DNA of 37,975 bases from assembly GCA_016207065.1 (NCBI GenBank), contig JACQQK010000041.1:1-37975 (forward strand). The letters run 5' to 3'. The notes beneath the pieces are model-generated. The model saw only the letters and a list, made by a program, of their open reading frames with translations. It made no database searches and was not told the origin of the DNA. The DNA comes from Nitrospinota bacterium. Its GTDB lineage: Bacteria > Nitrospinota > Nitrospinia > Nitrospinales > JACRGP01. Of the stretch, positions 1-7,468 are shown piece after piece; position 1 is the stretch's first letter, and each line of letters begins with the position of its first letter. The position numbers and the translations under genes were made by a program.

Positions 1-1057
1 CCAGCATCCGGAACTCCCCCATGGTCAGGCGGATGTTGGTGCTGGTGATGTGCGCCTCTTTCGCCTGGATCGACGAGAGCGCCTCCGCCAGCAGGGTGTC
101 GTCGATCTTGGAGATCGAGTACAGGAAGATGAACATGACCAGCAGAAGGGTGATCAGGTCGGCGTAGGAAATGAGAAACTTCTCCAGGCCCAGGTGGAAC
201 TCGGTGGCCTGGACTTCGGTCTCCAGGCTTCGGAAACCGGCCCCGGTGTCGCCGCTTTTGCCGCCTTTTTCGCCTTGAATGGCGACTTTCATCTCCAGTT
301 GTTCGTTCTGTTCCCGCAACATCTCCAACTCCATGATCATGTCTTTCCGTTCCCGCTCCAGGTTTTCCAGTTCCTCCTGAAGCTCGACTATGATCTCGGA
401 GGGCAACATGCCTTCCATTCCCGGGGCGACGTTCCCGTAGAGCATCTTCTCGTAGGACTCGATGACCTGGTCCTTCTCGCGTATAAGGTTTTCGAGGTCG
501 CGGACCGAGCCGTGGGTCCTGCCGCTCATTTGCTTGGCCTCGGCCTTCATCTGCTCGATGGCCAGTTTGAGTTTCTCCGTTTCCTGCGCTTCCTCGCGCA
601 TCCGCTTCAACTCCTTGAGCAGGACGGTCTTTTCCCGGTCAAGCTTTTTGCTCTCTTTTTGCCGGTCCGAATACATTTCCCGCAATTCCTTGTCCCTGGC
701 CTTCAACCGCTCGATTTGCTCGAGCAGTTCGTGGTCCGGGGGGCCGGCCTCGGGCGCCACCGCCGTTGCCGTTGCCGTCGCCGCCTCATGACTTTCCTCG
801 GCCTTGCCTTCGGCCGCTTTTTCCAAGGCCACGTGCTTCGCGGCTTTCGCGGCCCAAACCATCTGTTCCTGCTCTTTGATGGTTACGTCTTTTTGGTCGA
901 TGATGGACTTTAACTCGGTTATTTTTTTCTGGTTGAGTTTGAGGATGTTGTTGATTTTTTCGTTGAGCTTCTCCTTCTCCTTTTCCTGTTTCTTCAACTC
1001 CTTGATTTTTTGCCGGAGTTGCTCTTTGACCATCTGTAAGCTTTCCACGTGTTGCAT
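1..1057 (-). CDS. MotB-like proton-channel protein with long N-terminal coiled coil (3' end outside window)
   Basis: The minus-strand frame opens at ATG 1057 and stays open to the window edge (352 residues seen). Residues 1 to about 275 are highly charged and rich in Lys, Glu, Gln and Leu with heptad-like spacing, interrupted by an Ala/Thr/Pro linker near residues 95-115, so a long coiled coil is likely. A single membrane segment follows with the motif FLISYADLITLLLVMFIFLY; the Asp of YAD (codon 158-160, about residue 300) aligns with the proton-carrying Asp of MotB (Asp32 in E. coli). After it comes a plug-like stretch (SISKID). The OmpA-like peptidoglycan-binding domain expected at the C-terminus would lie beyond position 1. 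Ordinary MotB proteins have only about 30 residues before the membrane helix. The role is probably a stator subunit, flagellar or of another ion-driven complex; no MotA partner is visible in the window. Confidence 0.8.
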   Translation of the reverse strand, partial: MQHVESLQMVKEQLRQKIKELKKQEKEKEKLNEKINNILKLNQKKITELKSIIDQKDVTIKEQEQMVWAAKAAKHVALEKAAEGKAEESHEAATATATAVAPEAGPPDHELLEQIERLKARDKELREMYSDRQKESKKLDREKTVLLKELKRMREEAQETEKLKLAIEQMKAEAKQMSGRTHGSVRDLENLIREKDQVIESYEKMLYGNVAPGMEGMLPSEIIVELQEELENLERERKDMIMELEMLREQNEQLEMKVAIQGEKGGKSGDTGAGFRSLETEVQATEFHLGLEKFLISYADLITLLLVMFIFLYSISKIDDTLLAEALSSIQAKEAHITSTNIRLTMGEFRML

Positions 1058-1182
1058 GGCTTAATCTCTGTTTTTTAAGGTGTATCGGTCAAATTCGGAA
1101 AAAGGGTTACAGAAAAATTCACTCTGATTCTAACTATGAGTCAAAACCGCCGGAGGGAGTAAAAATCTTTCTTATCTCTTTT

Positions 1183-1211
1183 ATTATTTTACCGCCCCAG
1201 ATATTTGTCAA
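1183..1211 (-). promoter_or_regulatory. Sigma-70-like promoter of the MotB-like gene
   Basis: On the minus strand a perfect TTGACA (1206-1211) is followed by a 17-bp spacer and AATAAT (1183-1188). The predicted start of transcription lies near 1176, giving a leader of about 119 nt before ATG 1057. Confidence 0.55.
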
Positions 1212-1257
1212 CCCTTCAGTTCGACCCATAAATTATTGGCTTTTCAGAAAAAACCGG

Positions 1258-1287
1258 TTCAAATGACTGGATTAATAATGTTATAAA
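1258..1287 (+). promoter_or_regulatory. Candidate promoter of the MFS transporter gene
   Basis: TTCAAA (1258-1263), an 18-bp spacer and TATAAA (1282-1287) stand about 34 bp before ATG 1321. The -35 match is weak. No clear Shine-Dalgarno sequence precedes the ATG. Confidence 0.3.
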
Positions 1288-1320
1288 GGGCGGATTCTCA
1301 TCCGCGGTCTTCGGGCGATT

Positions 1321-2904
1321 ATGGACTACAGTGGTAACCTATTGAAAAACCGTCTTTTTTGGGTCGGAGTCCTATACTTCGCCGAGGGGTTCCCTTATGG
1401 GGTGTTTTACGATGTTTTCCCCGTTTACTTTCGCCAACAAGGCGTGGATCTCAGGTCCATCGGTCTGCTAGGTTTACTGGGATTGACTTGGTCCTTGAAG
1501 TTCGTTTGGGCCCCCGCCGTGGACTATTTCCGCCATCACCGGCTGTGGATTTTTTCCATGGACGCGATGATGGGAATCATTTTGGTCCTGTTTTCCTTTC
1601 AGTTAAAGGGAGATTGGGGAGCGACGCTGTTCCTGCTGTTCCTTTTTGCCCTGTTTTCCGCCACCAGCGATATCGCCATCGACGGTTACACGATTGAGTT
1701 GCTGGAAAAGCGCGAACTGGGGATAGCCAACGGAATACGCATCGCGGTCTACCGGGTCGGCATTTTAACCTCTGGTTTCGTCCTGGTCCTCGGCGGACAA
1801 TTTTCCTGGACAACCGGTTACCTGGCGGCGGGATTGATCCTTTGTCTCGCCGGAGCCGCCTGTCTCGCGGCGCCCAAGGAGAAAACGTACGAGCCTGTTT
1901 CCGGCTATTCCGTCAAGGCAGAGGCTGTAACCCTGTTGAAACACCCCGGCGGCGTGACTGTAGCCGGTTTGTTTTTGTCGGCCTGCCTGTGGTTGTTGGA
2001 CAGCAAAGTCCGGTTTTCGGCGGACAGGCCTTATTGCTGGCCGGTCCTTCTCCTCCTGTTCGGTTCAGCGGTCGCGGCAAGCTACAGGTCCCATTCCCGG
2101 ATGAAGACCGCCGCCGGGAATGCTCCCGGGGGCAACGCCGCCTCGGCGCAAGCGCGAGGCGGAACGGTTCGCGGCGATGCGGCGCCGTCATTGAGGGCAG
2201 ACCAGGCCGAGCCCATCGCCTCCGCGCGTTTGCCCGGCCCGGAGAATGAATTGACAAAAGGTCCTCTATTCGGGGCCTTGTTCGAACTGCTCCAGCGGCC
2301 GTCGATCGTCCCGGTCGTCCTTTTCATCCTTCTTTTCAAACTGGGCGACACGTCCATGGGGTTCATGGTCAAGCCTTTTTGGGTGGATTCGGGATTTTCC
2401 CCCGCCGCGATCGGGCTGGTTTCCGTGAATGTCGGGCTGGCCCTGTCCATTGCCGGGGGGATCGCGGGCGGTTGGTTCACCGACCGGTTCGGAATTTTCA
2501 AGGCGCTATGGATACTGGGTCTGTTTCAAGCGGCATCCAACCTCGGCTACGCCGCCGTAGCGGCGGCGCTCCCGCCGCACCCCGCGGGGACGCCAATCGA
2601 TGTCCAATATAAAGTCATGATGTACGGCGCGAGCGTGGTCGAGTCGTTTACGGGGGGATTGGGCAACGGTCCTTTCCTGGCGTTCCTCATGGCCATCGTC
2701 AACAAACAGAAGGCCGCCACCGAATATGCGCTTCTCTCCTCCATCTTTGCCTTGAGCCGTCAGGTCTCCTATTGGGCGAGCGGTTACGGGGCGCAAATCC
2801 TGGGATACGCTCCTTATTTCATGCTGACCTTTTTTCTCGCTTTCCCGGCGTATCTGTTTTTACCCTCGATCAGGCGGGTCTTGGACAACAACTCCGGGAA
2901 ATAG
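1321..2904 (+). CDS. MFS transporter, PAT/AmpG-like family
   Basis: A 527-residue polytopic membrane protein. The N-terminus carries FAEGFPYG (residues 20-27) and, at 41-68, a block built like AmpG and acetyl-CoA transporters (GVDLRSIGLLGL, then LKFVWAPAVD). The motif SDIAIDGYTIELL (116-128) also fits the PAT family, whose members move muropeptides or acyl-CoA-type substrates across the inner membrane; the substrate here cannot be read from sequence. Membrane segments before and after the middle surround a polar, low-complexity loop at about 255-315 rich in Ala, Gly and Arg. The C-terminal half resumes with a GGWFTDRFGIFK-type loop (383-394). The hydrolase gene starts 7 bp downstream, so the two are probably co-transcribed. 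Family is secure, substrate unknown. Confidence 0.85.
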   Translation: MDYSGNLLKNRLFWVGVLYFAEGFPYGVFYDVFPVYFRQQGVDLRSIGLLGLLGLTWSLKFVWAPAVDYFRHHRLWIFSMDAMMGIILVLFSFQLKGDWGATLFLLFLFALFSATSDIAIDGYTIELLEKRELGIANGIRIAVYRVGILTSGFVLVLGGQFSWTTGYLAAGLILCLAGAACLAAPKEKTYEPVSGYSVKAEAVTLLKHPGGVTVAGLFLSACLWLLDSKVRFSADRPYCWPVLLLLFGSAVAASYRSHSRMKTAAGNAPGGNAASAQARGGTVRGDAAPSLRADQAEPIASARLPGPENELTKGPLFGALFELLQRPSIVPVVLFILLFKLGDTSMGFMVKPFWVDSGFSPAAIGLVSVNVGLALSIAGGIAGGWFTDRFGIFKALWILGLFQAASNLGYAAVAAALPPHPAGTPIDVQYKVMMYGASVVESFTGGLGNGPFLAFLMAIVNKQKAATEYALLSSIFALSRQVSYWASGYGAQILGYAPYFMLTFFLAFPAYLFLPSIRRVLDNNSGK

Positions 2905-2911
2905 CTGGAAT

Positions 2912-3571
2912 ATGGACGCCGGCTTCATTTATCCTCACGGGTTCGCCTCCAGCCCGGATTCCCAAAAGGCCGCGGTCTTCCGCCGGGAATTCGCCAGAAG
3001 AAACGTCCCGTTGACCGTCCCCGACCTGGAAGGCGGGAACTTTGAAAACCTCACGTTGTCGCGCCAGATCGATATCGCGTTGCGATGCATCGATTCGCGC
3101 CCAAACAGACAATTCGGGTTGATCGGTAGCGGTATGGGCGGCTACCTGGCCGCTATTCTGGCCGAGTTGCGCGAAAAGGTCGCCGCCATTTACCTCATGG
3201 CTCCCGGCTTCAATTTCATGGGCCGATGGCGCGAGCGTTTGCAAAAAGAGTTCCCGGGCAAAAACGCAATCCCGCCCTTTATCAAGGTTTTTCATTATGG
3301 GCGTAACCAAGAAGTTCGGCTGAACGCATTTATATTTAAAGACGCCCGAAAATGGGATAAACTTGTCCTATCGCGCAAGTTACCCACGCGGGTGATACAC
3401 GGTTCGAGGGACGAAACGGTGGACATCCGCGAATCGCGGAAGTTCGTCAAGGACGCTCCCTGGCGCGTTTTGGTGGAATTGGACTCCGACCGCGGTTTGC
3501 TCGACCGCGCCGACTGGATCGCGCGGGACTGCCTGGATTTTTTCCGGAACGTGAACCTGTTACGCCTTTGA
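2912..3571 (+). CDS. YqiA-like alpha/beta-hydrolase fold protein, probably catalytically inactive
   Basis: A 219-residue soluble protein. The start resembles YqiA-type esterases: PHGFASSPDSQKA (residues 8-20). The nucleophile elbow, normally GxSxG (GSSLGG in E. coli YqiA), reads G72-S73-G74-M75-G76-G77, so the catalytic Ser is Gly. The acid region HGSRDETVD (163-171) is intact. Where family members have the catalytic His near the C-terminus (GGNHAF in E. coli YqiA), this protein has DSDRGL with Arg194. Two of three triad residues are therefore missing, while the fold-defining surroundings are kept and the frame is open. It may be a pseudoenzyme with a binding role. The gene follows the transporter after 7 bp, and its stop codon lies within the promoter of the response-regulator gene. 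No strong ribosome-binding site precedes ATG 2912. Confidence 0.75.
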   Translation: MDAGFIYPHGFASSPDSQKAAVFRREFARRNVPLTVPDLEGGNFENLTLSRQIDIALRCIDSRPNRQFGLIGSGMGGYLAAILAELREKVAAIYLMAPGFNFMGRWRERLQKEFPGKNAIPPFIKVFHYGRNQEVRLNAFIFKDARKWDKLVLSRKLPTRVIHGSRDETVDIRESRKFVKDAPWRVLVELDSDRGLLDRADWIARDCLDFFRNVNLLRL

Positions 3572-3596
3572 ATTTGTCCCTAAAGGCTTTTACAAT
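3568..3596 (+). promoter_or_regulatory. Sigma-70-like promoter of the response-regulator gene
   Basis: TTGAAT (3568-3573), a 17-bp spacer and TACAAT (3591-3596). Transcription would begin near 3603, only about 6 nt before ATG 3609, and no Shine-Dalgarno sequence is present, so the mRNA would be almost leaderless. The -35 box overlaps the stop codon of the preceding hydrolase gene. Confidence 0.5.
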
Positions 3597-3608
3597 GCGC
3601 TTCCCCTC

Positions 3609-4292
3609 ATGACCCCGTCCATTTTGATAGTCGATGACGACAAAGATTTGCTGGAGCTTTTGAAATTAAAGCTTGGCAAGGAGGATTTCAAGGTCCACGT
3701 CGCGTATGACGGCAAATCGGGGATCGATGCGGTCAAAAACAAGGCCCCCGACCTCGTGATCCTCGACGTCAATATGCCCAGGATGAACGGTCTCGACGTC
3801 TGCAAAATCCTGCGGTCCGAGCCCAAGACCAAAAACCTGCCGATCATCATGTTGACCGCCAAGAACGAGGAAATCGACCGGGTTTTGGGACTCGAGTTCG
3901 GCGCCGACGATTACATCAGCAAGCCTTTCAGCGTCCGGGAACTGGTCCTTCGCATTAAAAACATTTTAAAACGGTCCCGCCCGCCCGAGGAAAAACCGGC
4001 GAGCCTCCACTATGGCATCCTCACCGTAGACATGGACAACCACGAGGTCAAAGTCAAAAACAAGCTCGTTTCGCTTACCCTCACCGAGTTCAAACTGCTG
4101 GCCATGTTGCTCGAAAGACCCGGACAGGTGAAGTCCCGGGACTTTCTGCTGGAGGAAATCTGGGAGTACGGCGACGGCGTCTATTCCAGGACCGTGGACA
4201 CCCATGTCCAAAGGCTCCGGTCCAAATTGAAGGAAGCGGGGAAATACATCGAAACCGTGCGCGGAATCGGCTATCGACTCCAGGAAAACTGA
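3609..4292 (+). CDS. OmpR/PhoB-family response regulator
   Basis: A 227-residue two-domain regulator. The receiver domain (1-120) has the acidic pocket DDD (9-11), the phospho-acceptor Asp53 (LVILDVNMP), Thr83 (MLTAKNE) and Lys105 (YISKPF), so it is complete. The winged-helix DNA-binding domain (about 135-225) carries the typical LTEFKLLAMLLERPGQV and the C-terminal SRTVDTHVQRLRSKL and TVRGIGYRL motifs. It should bind DNA when phosphorylated by a sensor kinase. No intact cognate kinase is next to it: the nearest kinase homologue, 0.8 kb downstream, lacks its phospho-His. It has its own promoter and a weak hairpin (arms 4292-4297 and 4305-4310) directly after the stop codon. Confidence 0.95.
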   Translation: MTPSILIVDDDKDLLELLKLKLGKEDFKVHVAYDGKSGIDAVKNKAPDLVILDVNMPRMNGLDVCKILRSEPKTKNLPIIMLTAKNEEIDRVLGLEFGADDYISKPFSVRELVLRIKNILKRSRPPEEKPASLHYGILTVDMDNHEVKVKNKLVSLTLTEFKLLAMLLERPGQVKSRDFLLEEIWEYGDGVYSRTVDTHVQRLRSKLKEAGKYIETVRGIGYRLQEN

Positions 4293-4615
4293 CCGGAGCC
4301 GCCTTCCGGTTTCTCGAATGTTCGCGTTTACCCCTTTACCCTCATCGCCACTCCCCGCATGTTGTTTATGTTCCGCGGATGGTCCCCCTTTCCTCTTTCT
4401 GATTCGTTCCCGCTCCCGACCAGAAGCGTCCAGGTCGTTTTCCATGTGAAAAAGCTCTGTAATTTTGTTACCAGACTGTGACCATTTCTTGGTTTTTTCG
4501 TAATAAACATATCCTATCTTGAAAATAGGTTCGGATACGCGATTGGGTTCTCTAAATCGCAAACCGAGGCTCGCTAACGAATGAATTCCTGGTTTGACAA
4601 AATGCGAGGTGGGTT
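4293..4615. other. Intergenic region upstream of the XRE gene, no gene seen
   Basis: 323 bp. It holds a weak hairpin after the response regulator, an open stretch with no credible ORF, one copy of an 18-bp repeated motif (4478-4495), and an AT-rich stretch (about 4490-4560) likely to contain the promoter for the XRE gene. Confidence 0.6.
4478..4495 (+). promoter_or_regulatory. 18-bp repeated motif, copy 1 (candidate operator)
   Basis: GTGACCATTTCTTGGTTT. It matches copy 2 (5063-5080) at 16 of 18 positions and lies 120 bp before the XRE gene. Repetition in front of two neighbouring genes suggests a shared regulator site or promoter element, perhaps for the XRE protein itself. Confidence 0.4.
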
Positions 4616-5050
4616 ATGACCAGAGAAACCATAATGGAAGATGTGACGGAGAGTTCTGTCGGCAAGCGTTTAAAGGCATGGAGGAAATCGGCATATATGA
4701 CCTTGGCCGACGTTTCAAGGATGATCGCGGTCTCGCAAAGTTCGCTTTCCGAAATGGAGAACGAAAAATCGTTGCCTTCCGCGAAGACGTTGCAAGGCCT
4801 GTGTTCGACAACCGACCTGAATATCTGCTGGCTGTTGACGGGACAGGGCCCCATGAGGAAAAGTTCCGCGGAATCCCGCGAGGCGGCCGATTCGCCGGAA
4901 GAGTTGTCGAATATCTCGCAGGACCCGAAACTTAAGGATTTGGCCCGGATCCTGGTCAGGATTTACCGGCTGGGAGGACCCGAAAAAAGGGCCCACATCT
5001 CGGGGTTCCTTCATGGCGCGGACATAGACCGGAGGGTTGAGGAACCCTAA
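4616..5050 (+). CDS. XRE-family helix-turn-helix regulator
   Basis: A 144-residue protein. Residues about 15-60 form an XRE/Cro-type helix-turn-helix (VGKRLKAWRKSAYMTLADVS, then VSQSSLSEMENEKSLPSAKT). It is followed by a phage-repressor-like segment with LNICWLLTGQGPM (about 73-85) and a charged C-terminal part with no recognised domain. ATG 4616 is supported by an upstream AGGTGG; ATG 4634 is an alternative. It probably acts as a repressor or regulator of its own gene and the downstream kinase-like gene, since both carry the repeated 18-bp motif. It has no peptidase-like domain, so it would not be a LexA-type self-cleaving repressor. Confidence 0.85.
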   Translation: MTRETIMEDVTESSVGKRLKAWRKSAYMTLADVSRMIAVSQSSLSEMENEKSLPSAKTLQGLCSTTDLNICWLLTGQGPMRKSSAESREAADSPEELSNISQDPKLKDLARILVRIYRLGGPEKRAHISGFLHGADIDRRVEEP

Positions 5051-5062
5051 TGTGACAAAACC

Positions 5063-5080
5063 GTGACCGTTTCTTGATTT
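5063..5080 (+). promoter_or_regulatory. 18-bp repeated motif, copy 2 (candidate operator)
   Basis: GTGACCGTTTCTTGATTT, 43 bp before ATG 5124 of the kinase-like gene. Further GTGAC elements lie at 5052-5056 and 5084-5088. See copy 1 at 4478-4495. Confidence 0.4.
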
Positions 5081-5123
5081 GGGCGTGACAGTAATAGCCT
5101 ACTTTGGGGCGGGATGTATTTTG

Positions 5124-6314
5124 ATGTGTCGATTGAGGGGTTCATATGCGCAACGTGGGTTACCCCCCGAACCGGATATTCTCTTTCAGACGATCCTGGA
5201 CGCCGCCAGCGACGCGATCGTCTCCATGGACGAAAGCCAGCGGATCGTCATTTTCAATAAAGAAGCCGAATCCGTCTTTGGATACAAAGCGGATGAAGTG
5301 ATGGGAAAACCATTGGACGTCCTACTTCCCGAAAAGTTCAGGGCCGGTCACGGCGGCCAAGTCCGGAAATTCGCCTTGGAGAGCGTCACCCGCCGGCGCC
5401 TGAACGAAAGGATGGAGGTATTGGGAAGAAGAAAGAACGGCGAGGATTTTCCCGCGGAAATCGCGATATCCAAGTTTTCGCGGGACGGGAAATTCATTTT
5501 CACCGCGGTCCTCCGCGATATAACCGGGCGCAAAAAGGCGGAGACCGACTTGAAGAGATACGCGGAGGAATTGAAAAAGAGCAACCAGGAACTTGGCGAT
5601 TTCGCCTTCGTCGCCTCGCGCGACCTTCAGGAGCCCATGCGCAAGATCATCGCCTTTGCCGACCGCTTGACACATTACAACGGCGCCGGCATGGACGAGC
5701 GCGGACGGGATTATCTGAGGAGGCTCCAGAATGCCGCGTCCCGTATGCGGGAACGTCTGGACAATCTATTCGAATATTCGCTGGTCGCCTCGGGCTCCCG
5801 CGGGTTCCAGAGCGTGGACTTGAACCGGTCCATCTCCGAGGCTTTGGTCGAAATGGACACCGGCGCCGGCGAGCCTGGCGGTTTGATGGAGATCAGGAAG
5901 CTTCCCCAGGTCGAGGGCGACGAATTCCATATGCGTCAATTATTCAAAAACGTACTCTCCAACGCCGTCAAGTTTCGCGGGAAGGAGCGGCCTTTTAAAG
6001 TGGTCGTCAGCGCCAGAATGGGCGAAGAAGGATTTTGGCAGATTTTCGTCGAGGACAATGGATTGGGGTTCGAGCAAAAGCATTCGAAACTCATCTTCAA
6101 GCCGTTTGAACGCTTGCACGGGAACGAGTTTCCCGGGGACGGGATGGGATTGACGATCTGCGACAAGATCGTCTCGCGATTGGGCGGCGCTATTGCGGCG
6201 AAAAGCGCGCCCAATCAAGGGACGACCATCATTATCTCCCTTCCTGAAAAACAAAGGGCCGACAGCAATCGTCCGGCGGCGCCGACGCCGGACAATCTTT
6301 CCAAATCGCCATAA
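5124..6314 (+). CDS. PAS-domain histidine-kinase homologue lacking the phosphorylatable His
   Basis: A 396-residue soluble protein from ATG 5124 (the frame also reads back to TTG 5079). A PAS domain spans about residues 18-140 (ILDAASDAIVSMDESQRIVI, later TAVLRDITGRKKAE). The dimerisation helix has the well-known FAxVASxDLQEP motif, but the His codon is CGC (Arg166, 5619-5621): VASRDLQEP instead of VASHDLQEP. The ATPase domain looks intact, with N-box NVLSNAVKF (Asn281), G1 box EDNGLGF (Asp312) and G2 box GDGMGL. It could bind ATP but not autophosphorylate on the usual residue. No membrane segment is seen, so it should be cytosolic. The Hpt-like gene follows after 12 bp and has lost the equivalent residue. 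The alternatives are a scaffold, allosteric partner or ligand sensor, or early decay. Confidence 0.85.
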   Translation: MCRLRGSYAQRGLPPEPDILFQTILDAASDAIVSMDESQRIVIFNKEAESVFGYKADEVMGKPLDVLLPEKFRAGHGGQVRKFALESVTRRRLNERMEVLGRRKNGEDFPAEIAISKFSRDGKFIFTAVLRDITGRKKAETDLKRYAEELKKSNQELGDFAFVASRDLQEPMRKIIAFADRLTHYNGAGMDERGRDYLRRLQNAASRMRERLDNLFEYSLVASGSRGFQSVDLNRSISEALVEMDTGAGEPGGLMEIRKLPQVEGDEFHMRQLFKNVLSNAVKFRGKERPFKVVVSARMGEEGFWQIFVEDNGLGFEQKHSKLIFKPFERLHGNEFPGDGMGLTICDKIVSRLGGAIAAKSAPNQGTTIIISLPEKQRADSNRPAAPTPDNLSKSP

Positions 6315-6326
6315 TGAGCCGATAAA

Positions 6327-6656
6327 ATGAGCGCCGGTCCGAATGGGCACAAAGTCAAGGTGTGGGTGGAGTCGGAAATAAAAAGCCTGGTCCCCCGCTA
6401 TATTCAAAACCGGAAGAACGATATGAGAGAGATGATCGAGTTGGCGAAAAAGAGAGATTTCGACGCCATTCAGTTTCTCGCCGATATCATGATCGGATCG
6501 GGGACGATTTTCGGGTTCGATTTCATCAGCGCCGTCGGTCAGTCGATTCAAAAAGCCGCCGCGGATAAAAACTCCCAAACCATTATCGAGATGTCACGGG
6601 CGCTGATCCGGTATCTGGACCGGATCGAGGTAGTATACGTTTCGCCCGTCGCGTGA
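6327..6656 (+). CDS. Hpt-like phosphotransfer domain protein lacking the phospho-His
   Basis: A 109-residue helical protein. The central segment FLADIMIGSGTIFGFDFIS (residues 50-68) follows the Hpt pattern HxxKGxGxxxGF, but the His is Asp53 (codon GAT, 6483-6485) and the Lys two residues before GSG is Ile56. The rest of the motif (GSG, FGFDFIS) and the C-terminal helix ending YLDRIEVVYV are kept. It starts 12 bp after the kinase homologue and is probably co-transcribed with it. Because both histidines of the putative relay are missing, it cannot work as a normal phosphotransfer protein; it may have a structural or binding role. The family assignment rests on the motif shape and the context. 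Confidence 0.65.
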   Translation: MSAGPNGHKVKVWVESEIKSLVPRYIQNRKNDMREMIELAKKRDFDAIQFLADIMIGSGTIFGFDFISAVGQSIQKAAADKNSQTIIEMSRALIRYLDRIEVVYVSPVA

Positions 6657-6664
6657 CGCCATTA

Positions 6665-7468
6665 TCAGGTTCCGACAAACTCTTTTTGTATCCAGCCTTT
6701 TTTGTCCTCGCTCAACTCGATTCGATACCAGCCGTCCTTTTCTCCGGCGATGGCTAACGGAACCCCCTCGTGGAGTTGGAAGAGGGTGACGCTGCCGCCG
6801 GCGGGGGAGGATTTTACGTCCGCCGTTTTCGCGAAGACCACGCCCAAACCCGGTCCGGACTCGACGGAAAATTTGCCCGCCGTCGAAATTACCGCGAGAC
6901 AAAGACCGATCAGAAAAGTTTTGCGGGCAACGTCCCAAAACGCATGTCTGAAGAACAGGCGCCCCGCCATGGCCAGCCAGAATAGAAAGTTCGAGACGAT
7001 CAGAATCTGGACGGTCTCGGCCCGGTTGAAATCGTCCAGCCAGAATAAAACCGTTTTCATGAAACCCTGAGGTTTTTCCTCCAACCGGTCGTTGGTTTCC
7101 TGGATGGCGGTCTTGAGGTTGGCTTCCAGGTCCTTGTCTCTCGGGATCAAGGACTTCGCTTTCAAGTAGCTGAGAATGGCCGGACCGATTTCCCCCAGAC
7201 GGAAATAGGCGTTCCCCAGGTTGTAGTACAAGTGGCCGTTTTCATGTCCCTTCGCCTCCAGGTCCGAATATATCCGAGCGGCCTCCGAGTAGCGTTTCTC
7301 TTGATAATAGGCGTTGGCCTTCGCGATCTGGCCTAGTGCGCCGCCTTCCTCCGCCCAGCAGATAGAAAACGGAAACAGCAGGTCCAGGACCGCGAGGAGA
7401 CAGAGAACGGCGCCCGCGACTCCAGCCAGGGCGGACTTACCCGCCGCCTTTCGGTCCGTTATCTTCAT
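6665..7468 (-). CDS. batE: BatE-like TPR/SH3 membrane protein
   Basis: 267 residues. An N-terminal hydrophobic signal or anchor (about 13-38) is followed by TPR-like repeats (about 47-115: YYQEKRYSEAARIYSDLEAK and YYNLGNAYFRLGEIGPAIL), two membrane helices (about 153-175 and 183-198) and a C-terminal bacterial SH3-like domain (about 208-265, GWYRIEL and GWIQKEFV). This order is typical of BatE from Bat (Bacteroides aerotolerance) operons, which act in the cell envelope. Its start overlaps the end of batD by 4 bp. It converges on the Hpt-like gene with only 8 bp between the stop codons and no visible terminator. Confidence 0.8.
   Translation of the reverse strand: MKITDRKAAGKSALAGVAGAVLCLLAVLDLLFPFSICWAEEGGALGQIAKANAYYQEKRYSEAARIYSDLEAKGHENGHLYYNLGNAYFRLGEIGPAILSYLKAKSLIPRDKDLEANLKTAIQETNDRLEEKPQGFMKTVLFWLDDFNRAETVQILIVSNFLFWLAMAGRLFFRHAFWDVARKTFLIGLCLAVISTAGKFSVESGPGLGVVFAKTADVKSSPAGGSVTLFQLHEGVPLAIAGEKDGWYRIELSEDKKGWIQKEFVGT

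Noticed and set aside
50-913. A plus-strand open frame of 287 codons at the left edge
   Set aside because: The minus strand in the same place encodes a MotB-like protein with a conserved YAD motif; the plus frame has no recognisable features.
6318-6325. GCCGATAA, identical to the -10 consensus of flagellar sigma-28 promoters, just before the Hpt-like gene
   Set aside because: The sequence 11 bases upstream does not resemble the TAAAGTTT -35 element, and transcription would start inside the coding region.
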